A program made the translations under genes and the position numbers. From CASQEL01 sp036655975 (GTDB lineage Bacteria > Desulfobacterota > Desulfovibrionia > Desulfovibrionales > Desulfovibrionaceae), in assembly GCA_036655975.1 (NCBI GenBank), contig JAVVPD010000044.1, positions 1 through 16,771 on the forward strand: DNA of 16,771 bases. Direction: 5' to 3'. Within the stretch, counting starts at the first letter, position 1, and every line of letters begins with the position of its first letter. Below the pieces are notes generated by a model. The model ran no database searches, was not told the DNA's origin, and saw only the letters and a program-made list of their open reading frames with translations. Positions 7,918 through 15,850 of this stretch are shown here, one piece after another.

Positions 7918-8427
7918 TTACCATGTTTCGTGGTGAACCTTGGCGGCGTTGTAGCGATTGTGTTCGGTAAATTTTTGGTCAGAATAGCCGAGGACGGCGA
8001 TGCCAAGGGGCATGACCTGCGCGGGCAGGCCGAACAATTTTTTCACCGTAGCGATACGGTCTTCAACGGGGTGGATGCCAATCCACACACTGCCAATGTC
8101 TTTAGCGCGGGCGGCAAGCAGCAGGTTTTGCATGGCGGCGGCGCAGTCTTGCACCCAGAAACCGGGGTATTTTTCGCGGGAAGTGTCGGCGCAGACAATA
8201 ACGCACACGGGGGCTTGGGGAGCCATGCCCGCATAGGGTGTGCACTGGGTGATGGCCTCACGCCCGGCTTGGTCTCGGACAACGATGAAATCCCAAGGTT
8301 GGGCATTGCCCGCGCTGGGGGCAGACATGGCTGCGCTGAGAATGTGGGTGATGTCGGTTTCGCTGATCTCTTGGGGGGTAAAACTGCGGATGCTGCGACG
8401 GGTGAAAATTGTTTCAAAAGTATCCAT
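7918..8427 (-). CDS. Nitroreductase family FMN-dependent oxidoreductase
   Basis: 169 residues, the usual size of short nitroreductase-family enzymes. Family motifs are clear: RRSIRSF at 10-16 (FMN phosphate binding), APSAGNAQPWDF at 36-47, a mid-protein helix QDCAAAMQNLLLAA, GSVWIG, and PLGIAVLGY near the end. Such enzymes use FMN and NAD(P)H to reduce nitro groups, quinones or similar acceptors, usually as cytoplasmic homodimers. No ferredoxin-type cysteine cluster is present. It starts 9 nt after the PEP-synthase-like gene, with its ribosome site across that gene's stop codon, so it is the last gene of the operon. The natural substrate cannot be read from sequence; its link to a signalling operon is unexplained and may be a redox-related output. 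Confidence 0.92.
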   Translation of the reverse strand: MDTFETIFTRRSIRSFTPQEISETDITHILSAAMSAPSAGNAQPWDFIVVRDQAGREAITQCTPYAGMAPQAPVCVIVCADTSREKYPGFWVQDCAAAMQNLLLAARAKDIGSVWIGIHPVEDRIATVKKLFGLPAQVMPLGIAVLGYSDQKFTEHNRYNAAKVHHETW

Positions 8428-8433
8428 GGGGAA

Positions 8434-8438
8434 CTCCT
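8434..8438 (-). promoter_or_regulatory. Ribosome binding site of the nitroreductase, overlapping the upstream stop
   Basis: AGGAG on the minus strand lies six bases before the ATG at 8427 and shares bases with the TAG stop (8437-8439) of the preceding gene, supporting translational coupling and confirming the start. Confidence 0.8.
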
Positions 8439-11121
8439 AAAGGGTAAAGATGTGGGCCATATCGGCTTGTAAGGTGCGCTCTAAGGCTTTGGCCTGTTCG
8501 GTATTGTGCATGATCATATCCACCTGCCGAGTGTGGATGACCAAGTAGCCGAGCAACGCGGTGCGTTTGAGGGATTGTTCCGCAGAATATCCTTCGGCGG
8601 TGGCAAACAGAGCGTCTTCCTTAATATCAACGCGGAAGCCGTAGCTTTCCAGCAATCTTCCCACCATTTGGGCACGCAATTTGCGTCTGTCAAGGCTTGC
8701 CGCGCCGCCTTTGAATTGAAAACTGACGTAGTTTTCGTGGCTGTCTTTTCCGGCTTGGCTTTCAGCCGTGCAAAAGTGGTAGCCAAAACGGGCTTGGAGA
8801 TTCATAAAGGTTGACGAGATCATTAAAAAGTTTTTGGTGGACAAGGGGCTGGCGGTGCTGGCTTCAAGGTCGCGGTTCATGGTGCTTTCAAAGACGACGG
8901 ACATAAAGCCCGAAGCGTCGGTGGCGGGGGGGCCTGTCCACGGCACAGCGGTCATGCCTTGCCACAAGGCCAGCATGGGGGCGGAACGGATGTTGCTTAA
9001 GTCCACATACGGCCCGCTGACCGGTTCTGTAAAGCCGTCTTCAGCATCGATGATCCAATATTGTAGCTTGACGCCGGCTTTGAGCTGTTTGCCGAAGGTG
9101 CTTCCCAGGGTATCTGCGTCTTCTCCTGCGGGCGAAAAAAGTAATTCTACAGCCTTTTCGTGGCAAAATCGGGTGATGTCGTGCAGGCTTTGGCAATGTG
9201 CGGGGGCAAATTCCGGCGCGCTAGGGTCGAGCAAGTGCAGCGGAATAATATGCGGAGCCACGGCGCACAAGCTCTGGTGTACGGGGCTGCCAAGCATCAA
9301 ATTTTGCGGTGCACGGGGGGGGCTGAGTTCGGGATGCAGCCCCGCCAGCACGCATTGGTGGGCAGTGTCTACGGTAACTTCGGTACCGGGTACAAGGGTG
9401 TCCAGTGCGTTATTCAGGGCAAAAATGGCGGGTACACGGTATTCGCGGGCTACGCTGGCAAGGTGTCCCGCAGTTCCGCCCGCTTCGGCGATCAGGGCGG
9501 CAGCCCGAGAAAGCAGTGTTGCCCAACGGGCTTGGGCGTGTTCTACCACAAGTACCCCACCGGGGGGGAAGGCTAAAATGTCTGCATCCTTGCGCGCGTG
9601 GAAGATTTTCCCCATGCCCACTCCGCCGCTGACACTCGTGCCGCCGCGCATCAGCAGGGTCAAAGCCTGATAGCTGGCGGGCAGAGGGCTATCTTCAGAA
9701 TGTTGCTGGTCGGGGGGGGAATCTGTATTTTCCTGCTGCTTTAGGGGGCGACTTTGGAGGATGATCAGCTTGTGCTCGGCGTCCACAGCCCATTCCACGT
9801 CTTGGGCTTCCTGATAATACTCTTCCAGTGCCAGAACCATGCTGGCGAGTTTTTCTAAAATTTCTGGGCTGATACTGGCCTGTGCGCCTTCGTCAGGGCT
9901 GAGGGGCATGCGCTGCAAGCGCGTGTTCGGGTCGCATACAAAGCGAAAGGGTTTTTGGGCAATGTGTTGTTCCAGCAGGCGTGGGGGGTGGGTGCGGGTG
10001 AGGGTAAAAACATCGGGGCTGAAGGATCCGTCCACCACAGCCATGGGCAGGCCAAGCACGGCGTTGATGATGATGCGCGAAGAGGCGTATTCCTCCCCAC
10101 CCGCCGGAGGGTTAGGATGCGTGGAGGGCAGGGGTGCCATGGGGTCACGACTATAGGCTACCCCGCCGGCTTGCGCGTCTACCATACTGAGCACCCCCAC
10201 GCACATGGGCACAGCATCGTCGGGGATGCCGCGCTGAAAGCGGTAATGCATGGCGGTGACGGCGTATTTACTGGCGATGATGTCGCGCCACACGTCCAAG
10301 GCTTCGTCGGGGTGGACATTGAGTTCGGAATGGTATTGGCCGGCAAAGGACGCGCCCAGCGCGTCTTCCCCCAGCGCGGAACTACGCAGGGCTAAACGAA
10401 GATTGGGGCGCAAAGGGGGGGTAACTTTAGCGTATATGTCCTCCACAGCTTGGGTTATGGCCTTTTCCAAGGCCACGGGCATGGGGGCCGACTGGATAAG
10501 CTGCTGGATAGAGGCGGACAGGGAAAAAACGTCATCCAAACATGCAATATTGGTGGCCTGAATGCGGCGGTCAATTTCTTCTTGCAAGCCATTTTCGGCC
10601 ATGAACAAATGATAGGCGCTGGCGGTAACGGCAAAGCCATCGGGCACGGGCATGCCCGCGTGGCTACACACTTCTCCGAGGTTAGCCATTTTGCCGCCCA
10701 CCTCGTGGATATTTTCCAGGCCCATATGGCTCAGGTGCAGAACCAGCGGCCCATGACTGTGCGGGGGGGGGCATGCCAGAATATCCTCAATAGCCGTGCT
10801 GATGCGGCTGAAAGAGGGGACTAAATCCGCATAGGCATTGTCTGATAGGGCATTGAGATTTTGCACCATCTGAAACACGCTGGTGCCCACGCGGGTGCAG
10901 ACGCGGCGCACCGTGCTCATGCTGTAGGGGGCGGTGCCGTGCAGGCTTTCCTCCATTTCGGCCATACCTTCCAGCGCGGATTTATTGGAGGACAACAGCC
11001 TCCGGAAACGCTGGCAGCGTTCCACCACGCGTTTACGCAAGGCTTCCTCGGCGGCGCAGTCTTCGGGGCTTTGCACCTGCCTTGGGCGGAGCAGTGACAG
11101 AAGGGCGGTAAAAAAAGCCAT
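8437..11121 (-). CDS. PEP-synthase-like protein with ATP-grasp and swivelling-His domains and an unrecognised C-terminal domain (catalytic motifs intact)
   Basis: 894 residues. A helical N-terminal domain (about 15-125) precedes a PPDK_N-type ATP-grasp domain (about 128-462): GGKMANLGE from 142, LRSSALGEDALGASFAGQ with Arg246, YSRDP, Glu443 in DVEWA, and LQSRP with Arg458. A swivelling phosphohistidine domain (about 475-600) has GGTAGHLASVARE with the catalytic His553. So ATP-driven phosphorylation of His553 is expected. The PEP/pyruvate TIM barrel of true PEP synthase is absent. In its place residues about 640-894 form a domain I cannot name, with CHEKAV (His654), WIIDAEDGF, GFMSVVFE, FQFKGGAA and HTRQVDMIM (His863). 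The phosphoryl acceptor is unknown. The start is 3 nt after the response regulator stop, with AAGG eight bases upstream. It is not a normal ppsA; a role as a phosphotransfer partner or output of the adjacent two-component system is inferred. Confidence 0.85.
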   Translation of the reverse strand: MAFFTALLSLLRPRQVQSPEDCAAEEALRKRVVERCQRFRRLLSSNKSALEGMAEMEESLHGTAPYSMSTVRRVCTRVGTSVFQMVQNLNALSDNAYADLVPSFSRISTAIEDILACPPPHSHGPLVLHLSHMGLENIHEVGGKMANLGEVCSHAGMPVPDGFAVTASAYHLFMAENGLQEEIDRRIQATNIACLDDVFSLSASIQQLIQSAPMPVALEKAITQAVEDIYAKVTPPLRPNLRLALRSSALGEDALGASFAGQYHSELNVHPDEALDVWRDIIASKYAVTAMHYRFQRGIPDDAVPMCVGVLSMVDAQAGGVAYSRDPMAPLPSTHPNPPAGGEEYASSRIIINAVLGLPMAVVDGSFSPDVFTLTRTHPPRLLEQHIAQKPFRFVCDPNTRLQRMPLSPDEGAQASISPEILEKLASMVLALEEYYQEAQDVEWAVDAEHKLIILQSRPLKQQENTDSPPDQQHSEDSPLPASYQALTLLMRGGTSVSGGVGMGKIFHARKDADILAFPPGGVLVVEHAQARWATLLSRAAALIAEAGGTAGHLASVAREYRVPAIFALNNALDTLVPGTEVTVDTAHQCVLAGLHPELSPPRAPQNLMLGSPVHQSLCAVAPHIIPLHLLDPSAPEFAPAHCQSLHDITRFCHEKAVELLFSPAGEDADTLGSTFGKQLKAGVKLQYWIIDAEDGFTEPVSGPYVDLSNIRSAPMLALWQGMTAVPWTGPPATDASGFMSVVFESTMNRDLEASTASPLSTKNFLMISSTFMNLQARFGYHFCTAESQAGKDSHENYVSFQFKGGAASLDRRKLRAQMVGRLLESYGFRVDIKEDALFATAEGYSAEQSLKRTALLGYLVIHTRQVDMIMHNTEQAKALERTLQADMAHIFTL
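10763..10771. repeat. Homopolymer tract of nine G (C on the coding strand)
   Basis: Nine G in a row inside the active PEP-synthase-like gene, encoding Pro-Pro-Pro before HSHG in the linker between the N-terminal helical and ATP-grasp domains. Tracts of eight lie in the same gene at 9315-9322 and 9712-9719. A one-base slip would truncate the protein near residue 120. Confidence 0.9.
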
Positions 11122-11124
11122 AAT

Positions 11125-11490
11125 TTAGCCTTGCGAACAGCGTACAGCGTCTTCGAGTTTGATAATCAATTCGTTGATGGCTACGGGTTTGAGCATGTAG
11201 TCAAAAGCCCCCAGTTCCATACCGTTGACAGCCACTCCCAAGCTGGCATGCCCTGTAAGCAGCACCACGGGCAGGGTGGGGGCCAATGCCTTCATGCGGC
11301 GCAGGGCTTCCAGCCCGTCCATACCGGGCATACGCACGTCCATCACCACGGCGTCAAAGGGTTGCGCCTGCACCAGTTCCAGCGCGGTAGTGCCGTTGTC
11401 GGCAACGGCTACTTCCATATTGCGCCGCGAGAGGCGTTTTTGGATTAGGGTTAAAAATTCTGTTTCGTCGTCTACAATCAGAACACGCAT
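11125..11490 (-). CDS. Receiver-only response regulator
   Basis: 121 residues, a single CheY-like receiver domain and nothing else. All key residues are present: acidic pair Asp7/Asp8, phosphoacceptor Asp51 (VVMDVRMPGMDG), Thr79 (LLTGHAS) and Lys101 (YMLKPV). The sequence is close to receivers of NtrC-type regulators, but there is no DNA-binding or enzymatic output domain, so it must act by protein contact or as a phosphate relay or sink. It sits 12 nt after the sensor kinase gene and 3 nt before the active PEP-synthase-like gene, so the kinase is its obvious phosphodonor. That a PEP-synthase-like protein is its target is inference. Only a weak ribosome site (GTGAG) precedes it; translation is probably coupled to the kinase. 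Confidence 0.94.
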   Translation of the reverse strand: MRVLIVDDETEFLTLIQKRLSRRNMEVAVADNGTTALELVQAQPFDAVVMDVRMPGMDGLEALRRMKALAPTLPVVLLTGHASLGVAVNGMELGAFDYMLKPVAINELIIKLEDAVRCSQG

Positions 11491-11502
11491 GGCATACTCA
11501 CT

Positions 11503-13182
11503 TTAGATATATTTTTGTTCATTGGGCAGGGTAACGGTGAAGGTTGCGCCTTGTCCGGGCACGCTGTCCACACTGAGTTTTCCTCCAATTTTTTCCAGAA
11601 TGGAGAAGCAGATAGCCAATCCCAAGCCCGTGCCTTCGCCAATTTTTTTAGTGGTGAAGAAGGGGTCGAAAATGCGCTTGAGCTTGTCTTCGGGAATGCC
11701 AGGGCCGGAGTCGCGGATGCTGACGCTGCACCCGCCTTCGGGCAGGGCCTTGGTGGATACGGTGACGGTGCCGTCTTTTTCCACCGCGTCAATGGCGTTG
11801 TCAATAATATTCAGAATAACTTGTTGCAATTGCGAGGGGTCGCTCAAAATAGTTGGCACATGGGTGTCATATTCTTTAATAATGCGGATATTGCGGTGGG
11901 TGGCTTCTGTTTCCAAAAAGGCGATGGTTTGATCGGCAAGCGTATTGATGAACACCTCGTTGCGGGTGGGGTCCATGCGTCGCCCAAAGCCGAGCATGCG
12001 GTGGGTCACGCCTTTGGCTCTGTCCACATGTTTTTCAATTTTTTCAGCAGTTTCTTGGAGTTCCGTGTAATTGTGCAGGGTTTTGGGGTCTTCTTCCTCC
12101 AGCAAGTCACGAATCCAGCCCGCACTTTCGCGGATAAGCATGAGCGGATTGTTGATTTCGTGGGCTACCCCTGCCGCCATTTTGCCAAGAGCCGCCATTT
12201 TACTGGATTGGAGCATGGTGGCGTCCAATTCTGCCTGCTTGCGGTCTGATTCGGTCAGATGCGCCATGAGGTTGCGGGTGGCGAGCACCGCGCCCAGACC
12301 GACCATGATCGCCCCGATCAGCACAAACAGGGCTACGAATAAGCGTAATTGTTGTAAGGGATAAAGACTTTCACCCACATCGTCCACCACCACCAGCACC
12401 CAGGGCATGGCTTCAAGCCAGGTGAGGGCTGCCAGCATATTTTGGGGGGTCGAGGTGGCGGAAGCGTCAACCTTTTGCAAGTCGCTGATAACAATGGCGG
12501 TGGGATTTTCGGGCAGGGCAATGTTCAGCTTGCTCATGATGCTGCCGTTGAAGCGCGAGCTGTTCTGCAACAGACCCTCGGCGTTCACAAGGAAGGCGTC
12601 ACTGCGTTTGCCCGCATACACGCGGCGGAGCAGAGCGTTGATGGCTTCCATGTCAATGGTGGCCCGCATAATATAGGTTTTGCCGCCCTGATGCCGTAAC
12701 ACGGCAATAACAAAGTGGGGTACATTGCGGAAACCCAAAAACACGTCGCTGACGTGTACGCCTTTATGTAACACCTCCTGAAACCACCCAGTTTCAACAT
12801 AGTTGGCCTGAGACAAATCGTAAGGCCCCACATAGGCGATATGCTTGCCGTCCAGCCCAATAATCCCGAGGTCGATGAAGGATTTGCCGTTGGACTGCAT
12901 AACCGTGAAAATTTCGCCCAAGCGCGCGGGATTGGTCAAGTCTTCAAAACTATGTGTGTAGACAAGGTTTTTTATCTGCGCGACCCGCTCCACAATAAAA
13001 GTGTCCACCGAGCGTTTTTTACTACTGGTGATAGCTTCCAGACTGGCATGATTTTTTTCGGCATAGGTGGTGTCGATACGGTCAATGCAGAACAATCCCA
13101 GAGCCACAAGGGGGATCAACGCGAGGAGCAGTAGGGTGGCGAGGAGGCGACGGCGAAGCCTTTTATGCGCGCGCAATTGCAT
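11503..13182 (-). CDS. Membrane sensor histidine kinase with Cache sensor domain
   Basis: 559 residues. Transmembrane helix 1 (about 13-33) is followed by a periplasmic Cache-type domain (about 38-278, with IIGLDGKHIAYVGPYDL and YVETGWFQEV) and transmembrane helix 2 (about 279-301). A short coiled-coil with no clear HAMP domain leads to an NtrB/ZraS-like core. The H-box is GVAHEINNPL with phospho-His341. The ATPase domain is complete: N-box NIIDNAIDAV with Asn462, G1 DSGPGIP, F-box FDPFFTTKK, G2 GTGLGL. It should autophosphorylate and pass phosphate to the receiver encoded 12 nt downstream. Its ATG shares one base with the stop of the preceding gene (TAATG), with GGAG seven bases upstream, indicating coupled translation. 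The ligand is unknown; related Cache domains bind small organic molecules. Confidence 0.94.
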   Translation of the reverse strand: MQLRAHKRLRRRLLATLLLLALIPLVALGLFCIDRIDTTYAEKNHASLEAITSSKKRSVDTFIVERVAQIKNLVYTHSFEDLTNPARLGEIFTVMQSNGKSFIDLGIIGLDGKHIAYVGPYDLSQANYVETGWFQEVLHKGVHVSDVFLGFRNVPHFVIAVLRHQGGKTYIMRATIDMEAINALLRRVYAGKRSDAFLVNAEGLLQNSSRFNGSIMSKLNIALPENPTAIVISDLQKVDASATSTPQNMLAALTWLEAMPWVLVVVDDVGESLYPLQQLRLFVALFVLIGAIMVGLGAVLATRNLMAHLTESDRKQAELDATMLQSSKMAALGKMAAGVAHEINNPLMLIRESAGWIRDLLEEEDPKTLHNYTELQETAEKIEKHVDRAKGVTHRMLGFGRRMDPTRNEVFINTLADQTIAFLETEATHRNIRIIKEYDTHVPTILSDPSQLQQVILNIIDNAIDAVEKDGTVTVSTKALPEGGCSVSIRDSGPGIPEDKLKRIFDPFFTTKKIGEGTGLGLAICFSILEKIGGKLSVDSVPGQGATFTVTLPNEQKYI

Positions 13183-15803
13183 TACGAAACTCCAGTGGTG
13201 GGAAGGGGCGTATGGCCCATGAGCAAGCTACGACAGTGACTGAGCATGAGGCTGCGCTGCTGTTTCACCTGCACCGGGTCGGTCATAATCATGTCCAGCT
13301 GGCGGGTGTGAATAGTCAAATAGCCGGCTACTTGTAGAATGGGCAGGCCTTCTTCGCGGTCAATGCCCTCAATGCGGGCCATCACGGCATCGTTGCGAAC
13401 CACGGGAGCAAAACCGCATTCCCAGAGAATATCCGCCACAAAGCGTACCCGTAAAATACGGCGCTGAATATTGGCCGCCCCGCCCCGCAAGTGGAAAACC
13501 AAGGAATTTTCCTGTGCGCGTTCGCCAAGGCGCGCTTCTACCGATACAAAGTGGAAACCGAAGCGTGAGTGCAGGCTGCAATAGTCTTTGGTGACCATAA
13601 AATAATTTTTTTCGGAAAAATAGGCACTTTGGGCGGCGGGATCCAGATGTGGATTGGCGGTGGCCTCAAAAAGTACGGACATGAAGCCCTTGCTGTCTAC
13701 TGGGGGGGGGCCTTGCCACGGATAGGCGTTCATGCCGCGCCACAGGGATTGCATGGGGACAGAGGTGATATTTTCGATCTTGATGGTGGGATCAAAACGG
13801 CCTTTGGTGCTTTCTGGCCCTGCGGCGCTGAAGCCGTCATCCAGATTGACAACCCAAAATTGTTTGAGCACGCCCTGATCCAGCAATTGCTTAACCCGCT
13901 CTGGCGCGTGTTTGTGCTGGGAGCCGAAGGCAAACATGGAGCTGACGGCTTTTTCGTGGCAATAGCGGGCAATATCATGATAGGTGTGGCAATGAGCGGC
14001 TTTGAAGTCGGGACTGTCAGGGTCAAGAGTGAGGGGCAGAATATATTCAGCCACGCGCTGTAAGGTGCGGTATACGGGGCTGTCGGGCATGAAGTCGCGG
14101 GCGGGCGGAGCCAGCGCAATTAACGAATCCACACAGCCGGGGTAAATCATGCCGCCATCGCCGTAAACGGTGACGCGCTCCAGCACGTCTAATTTACTCA
14201 TGGCATTGGGCAGGCCGAACACGGCGGGCTTGCCAAATTCTCGGGCCAGCGAACCCAGGCGGCTGGCAATGACCCCTTGTTCGGTAATGACTGCGGAAGC
14301 CCTGTCCATGAGGGCCGCCCATTGGTACAGATCGCGCTCAACCACCAGTACGCCGCCTTGGGGAAAGGTGCGGGCATCGTCAAGGTTGCGTACCACATGT
14401 ACCGGCCCGCAGGCAATGCCGGGACTGGCGGTGATGCCGCCGCAGGCCAATGGGGGGGGGATATCGCCTTCGCCCTGAGACAGGGTCTCGGCGGGCAAGA
14501 GTTGCCCCACCACCAGATTACGGCACATGACAATGTATACCCCACCGTCGGGGGGGCACAGCCACGTGAGGGCTTGCGGTTGCCCGTAGTCTTCTTCCAA
14601 GTGCAGGGCCAATTCGGCTATCTGCACGGCTTGGGTATCGGAGAGGCTGGGATCGTCGGGATTTGCCAAATTGCGTAGGCGGATGGCGTGGGGGCTGCGC
14701 CGCCCCACATGGGTAATGTCCACCCGTAGGCGTGAATGTTCCATATCTTCGGGCAGACCGTGGCAAGAATATATATGCACACTGCCGCGCGTGGGCTGCA
14801 TGGGATTACCGGTGTGCGCGAGGCCGCCAATGCACCCTTCTTCCACCGCCATGCACACTACGCACACGGAGGCGCCGGTGTCGGGGATGCCTCGATAGCG
14901 GCGGTAGACAAGGCCTTGGGCGTGGTATTTGTGGGCCAGCGTGGTGCGGATAGCGTTTAAAATGTCTGTGTCTGGGGCATTGAGAGCTAGGGAAGGCCCC
15001 CAGAGGAGGAGACCGTGGTCGCCGTCTTGCTCTTCAGGCCATAAGCGCCCGCGCAGAATAAGGCGCATGGCTTTACCATTGGGGGCGGTTATAGCGCGCA
15101 GCCGGTTGACCTCACAAATAATAGCGGCACTCAGGGCCGTGGGCAGGGGAATGCTTTCCACCAATCGCCCCAGATTTTCTGAAAGATCAAACAGGGTATC
15201 GGGGCTGAGTCCCCCAAGGGCCTGCACCCGACGGTTGATTTCGTTTTGCAAATCGTCGTGCTGCATAATGTGCTGGCAGCCTGCCGCCGTGAGCACAAAG
15301 GCTGGGGGGACGCACTGGGGAAATTGGGCGCGCGAAGCCACCAGTTTTTGGGTGGTGGGGTCGGTCAGATTTTTTAGGTAGGTGTGCCATTGCTCGGCGC
15401 TGGCCTCACCGGGGCCGTCCAAAGACATTACCTCTGGCCCGAGCAGGCAATCGCCACGGGGATAGACCATGGCTGAGACTTCCGCCTGCAAGGCCGCAAA
15501 ACGGTCTTGCAGTGCCGTGCTGGTATGGGGAGATAATAGATTAAATTGCTGGATACATTGGAATACCTGTGTGGAAACCTTGGTACATAAGGCCCGTACC
15601 CGATACATGCCGAAGGGATGCTCGCAGCACAGGGTGTATTCCATTTCAGTCATGACTTCTTGAAATTTGTTCCAAGCGGTCAAAAAAAGTTTGAAACGGT
15701 GGTGGCGCCTGGCAAAAATACGTTGGGGGGAGATGCCGTCTTCGCCGGAAGCGGCGCTTGCGGGGGCTTTTCCCGTAAAGAATGACAAAAGGCGTGACAA
15801 CAT
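13182..15803 (-). CDS. Catalytically degenerate PEP-synthase-like paralogue
   Basis: 873 residues, first gene of the operon. It matches the protein at 8437-11121 along its length: helical N-terminal domain (about 25-115), ATP-grasp-like region, swivelling-domain-like region (about 445-565) and the same C-terminal domain (CHEKAV with His616, WVVNLDDGF, GFMSVLFEA, FHLRGGAA, HTRQLDMIM). The catalytic motifs are lost. The swivelling His is Arg515 (GVIASRLGSLARE); the ATP-grasp LRSS is LRGR (251-253); ASFAGQ reads LLLWGP; SRDP reads TGNP; the metal-site Glu is Thr413 (ALTW); QSRP reads MCRN. The frame is intact over 2.6 kb, so this is a maintained pseudoenzyme, not a decaying gene. The ATG at 15803 was chosen because GGAG sits eight bases before it; a GTG at 15812 overlaps that site. 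It may regulate or scaffold the active paralogue or the kinase; this is inference. Confidence 0.82.
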   Translation of the reverse strand: MLSRLLSFFTGKAPASAASGEDGISPQRIFARRHHRFKLFLTAWNKFQEVMTEMEYTLCCEHPFGMYRVRALCTKVSTQVFQCIQQFNLLSPHTSTALQDRFAALQAEVSAMVYPRGDCLLGPEVMSLDGPGEASAEQWHTYLKNLTDPTTQKLVASRAQFPQCVPPAFVLTAAGCQHIMQHDDLQNEINRRVQALGGLSPDTLFDLSENLGRLVESIPLPTALSAAIICEVNRLRAITAPNGKAMRLILRGRLWPEEQDGDHGLLLWGPSLALNAPDTDILNAIRTTLAHKYHAQGLVYRRYRGIPDTGASVCVVCMAVEEGCIGGLAHTGNPMQPTRGSVHIYSCHGLPEDMEHSRLRVDITHVGRRSPHAIRLRNLANPDDPSLSDTQAVQIAELALHLEEDYGQPQALTWLCPPDGGVYIVMCRNLVVGQLLPAETLSQGEGDIPPPLACGGITASPGIACGPVHVVRNLDDARTFPQGGVLVVERDLYQWAALMDRASAVITEQGVIASRLGSLAREFGKPAVFGLPNAMSKLDVLERVTVYGDGGMIYPGCVDSLIALAPPARDFMPDSPVYRTLQRVAEYILPLTLDPDSPDFKAAHCHTYHDIARYCHEKAVSSMFAFGSQHKHAPERVKQLLDQGVLKQFWVVNLDDGFSAAGPESTKGRFDPTIKIENITSVPMQSLWRGMNAYPWQGPPPVDSKGFMSVLFEATANPHLDPAAQSAYFSEKNYFMVTKDYCSLHSRFGFHFVSVEARLGERAQENSLVFHLRGGAANIQRRILRVRFVADILWECGFAPVVRNDAVMARIEGIDREEGLPILQVAGYLTIHTRQLDMIMTDPVQVKQQRSLMLSHCRSLLMGHTPLPTTGVS
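13702..13710. repeat. Homopolymer tract of nine G (C on the coding strand)
   Basis: Nine G in the degenerate PEP-synthase-like gene, encoding Pro-Pro-Pro in GPPPVDSKGF within the conserved C-terminal domain. The paralogue has the matching GPPATDASGF with a seven-G tract (8926-8932), so the Pro pair is conserved but the long tract is not required. Confidence 0.9.
14452..14460. repeat. Homopolymer tract of nine G (C on the coding strand)
   Basis: Nine G in the degenerate PEP-synthase-like gene, encoding Pro-Pro-Pro in GDIPPPLACG, the linker just before the swivelling domain. A further seven-G tract lies at 14550-14556. Confidence 0.9.
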
Positions 15804-15811
15804 ACAAACCA

Positions 15812-15815
15812 CTCC
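15812..15815 (-). promoter_or_regulatory. Ribosome binding site that sets the start of the degenerate PEP-synthase-like gene
   Basis: GGAG on the minus strand lies eight bases before the ATG at 15803. It overlaps the in-frame GTG at 15812, which makes that GTG an unlikely start. Confidence 0.65.
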
Positions 15816-15850
15816 GCAAGTGACAGGTGGGAGAGCGTGGAAGCTGCTCT

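Noticed and set aside
8834..9670. Open frame of 278 codons on the plus strand
   Set aside because: It lies entirely opposite the well-supported PEP-synthase-like gene and shows no domain motif; it is a shadow of GC-rich codon use.
8437..11121. Annotation as a true PEP synthase (ppsA) or pyruvate phosphate dikinase
   Set aside because: The ATP-grasp and swivelling-His parts fit, but the PEP/pyruvate TIM barrel is missing and replaced by another domain.
11515..12249. Open frame of 244 codons on the plus strand
   Set aside because: It is opposite the kinase gene, whose H, N, G1, F and G2 boxes are all present on the minus strand.
13182..15803. Calling the degenerate paralogue a pseudogene
   Set aside because: There is no frameshift or internal stop over 873 codons and the terminal domains are conserved, so it is more likely a functional pseudoenzyme.
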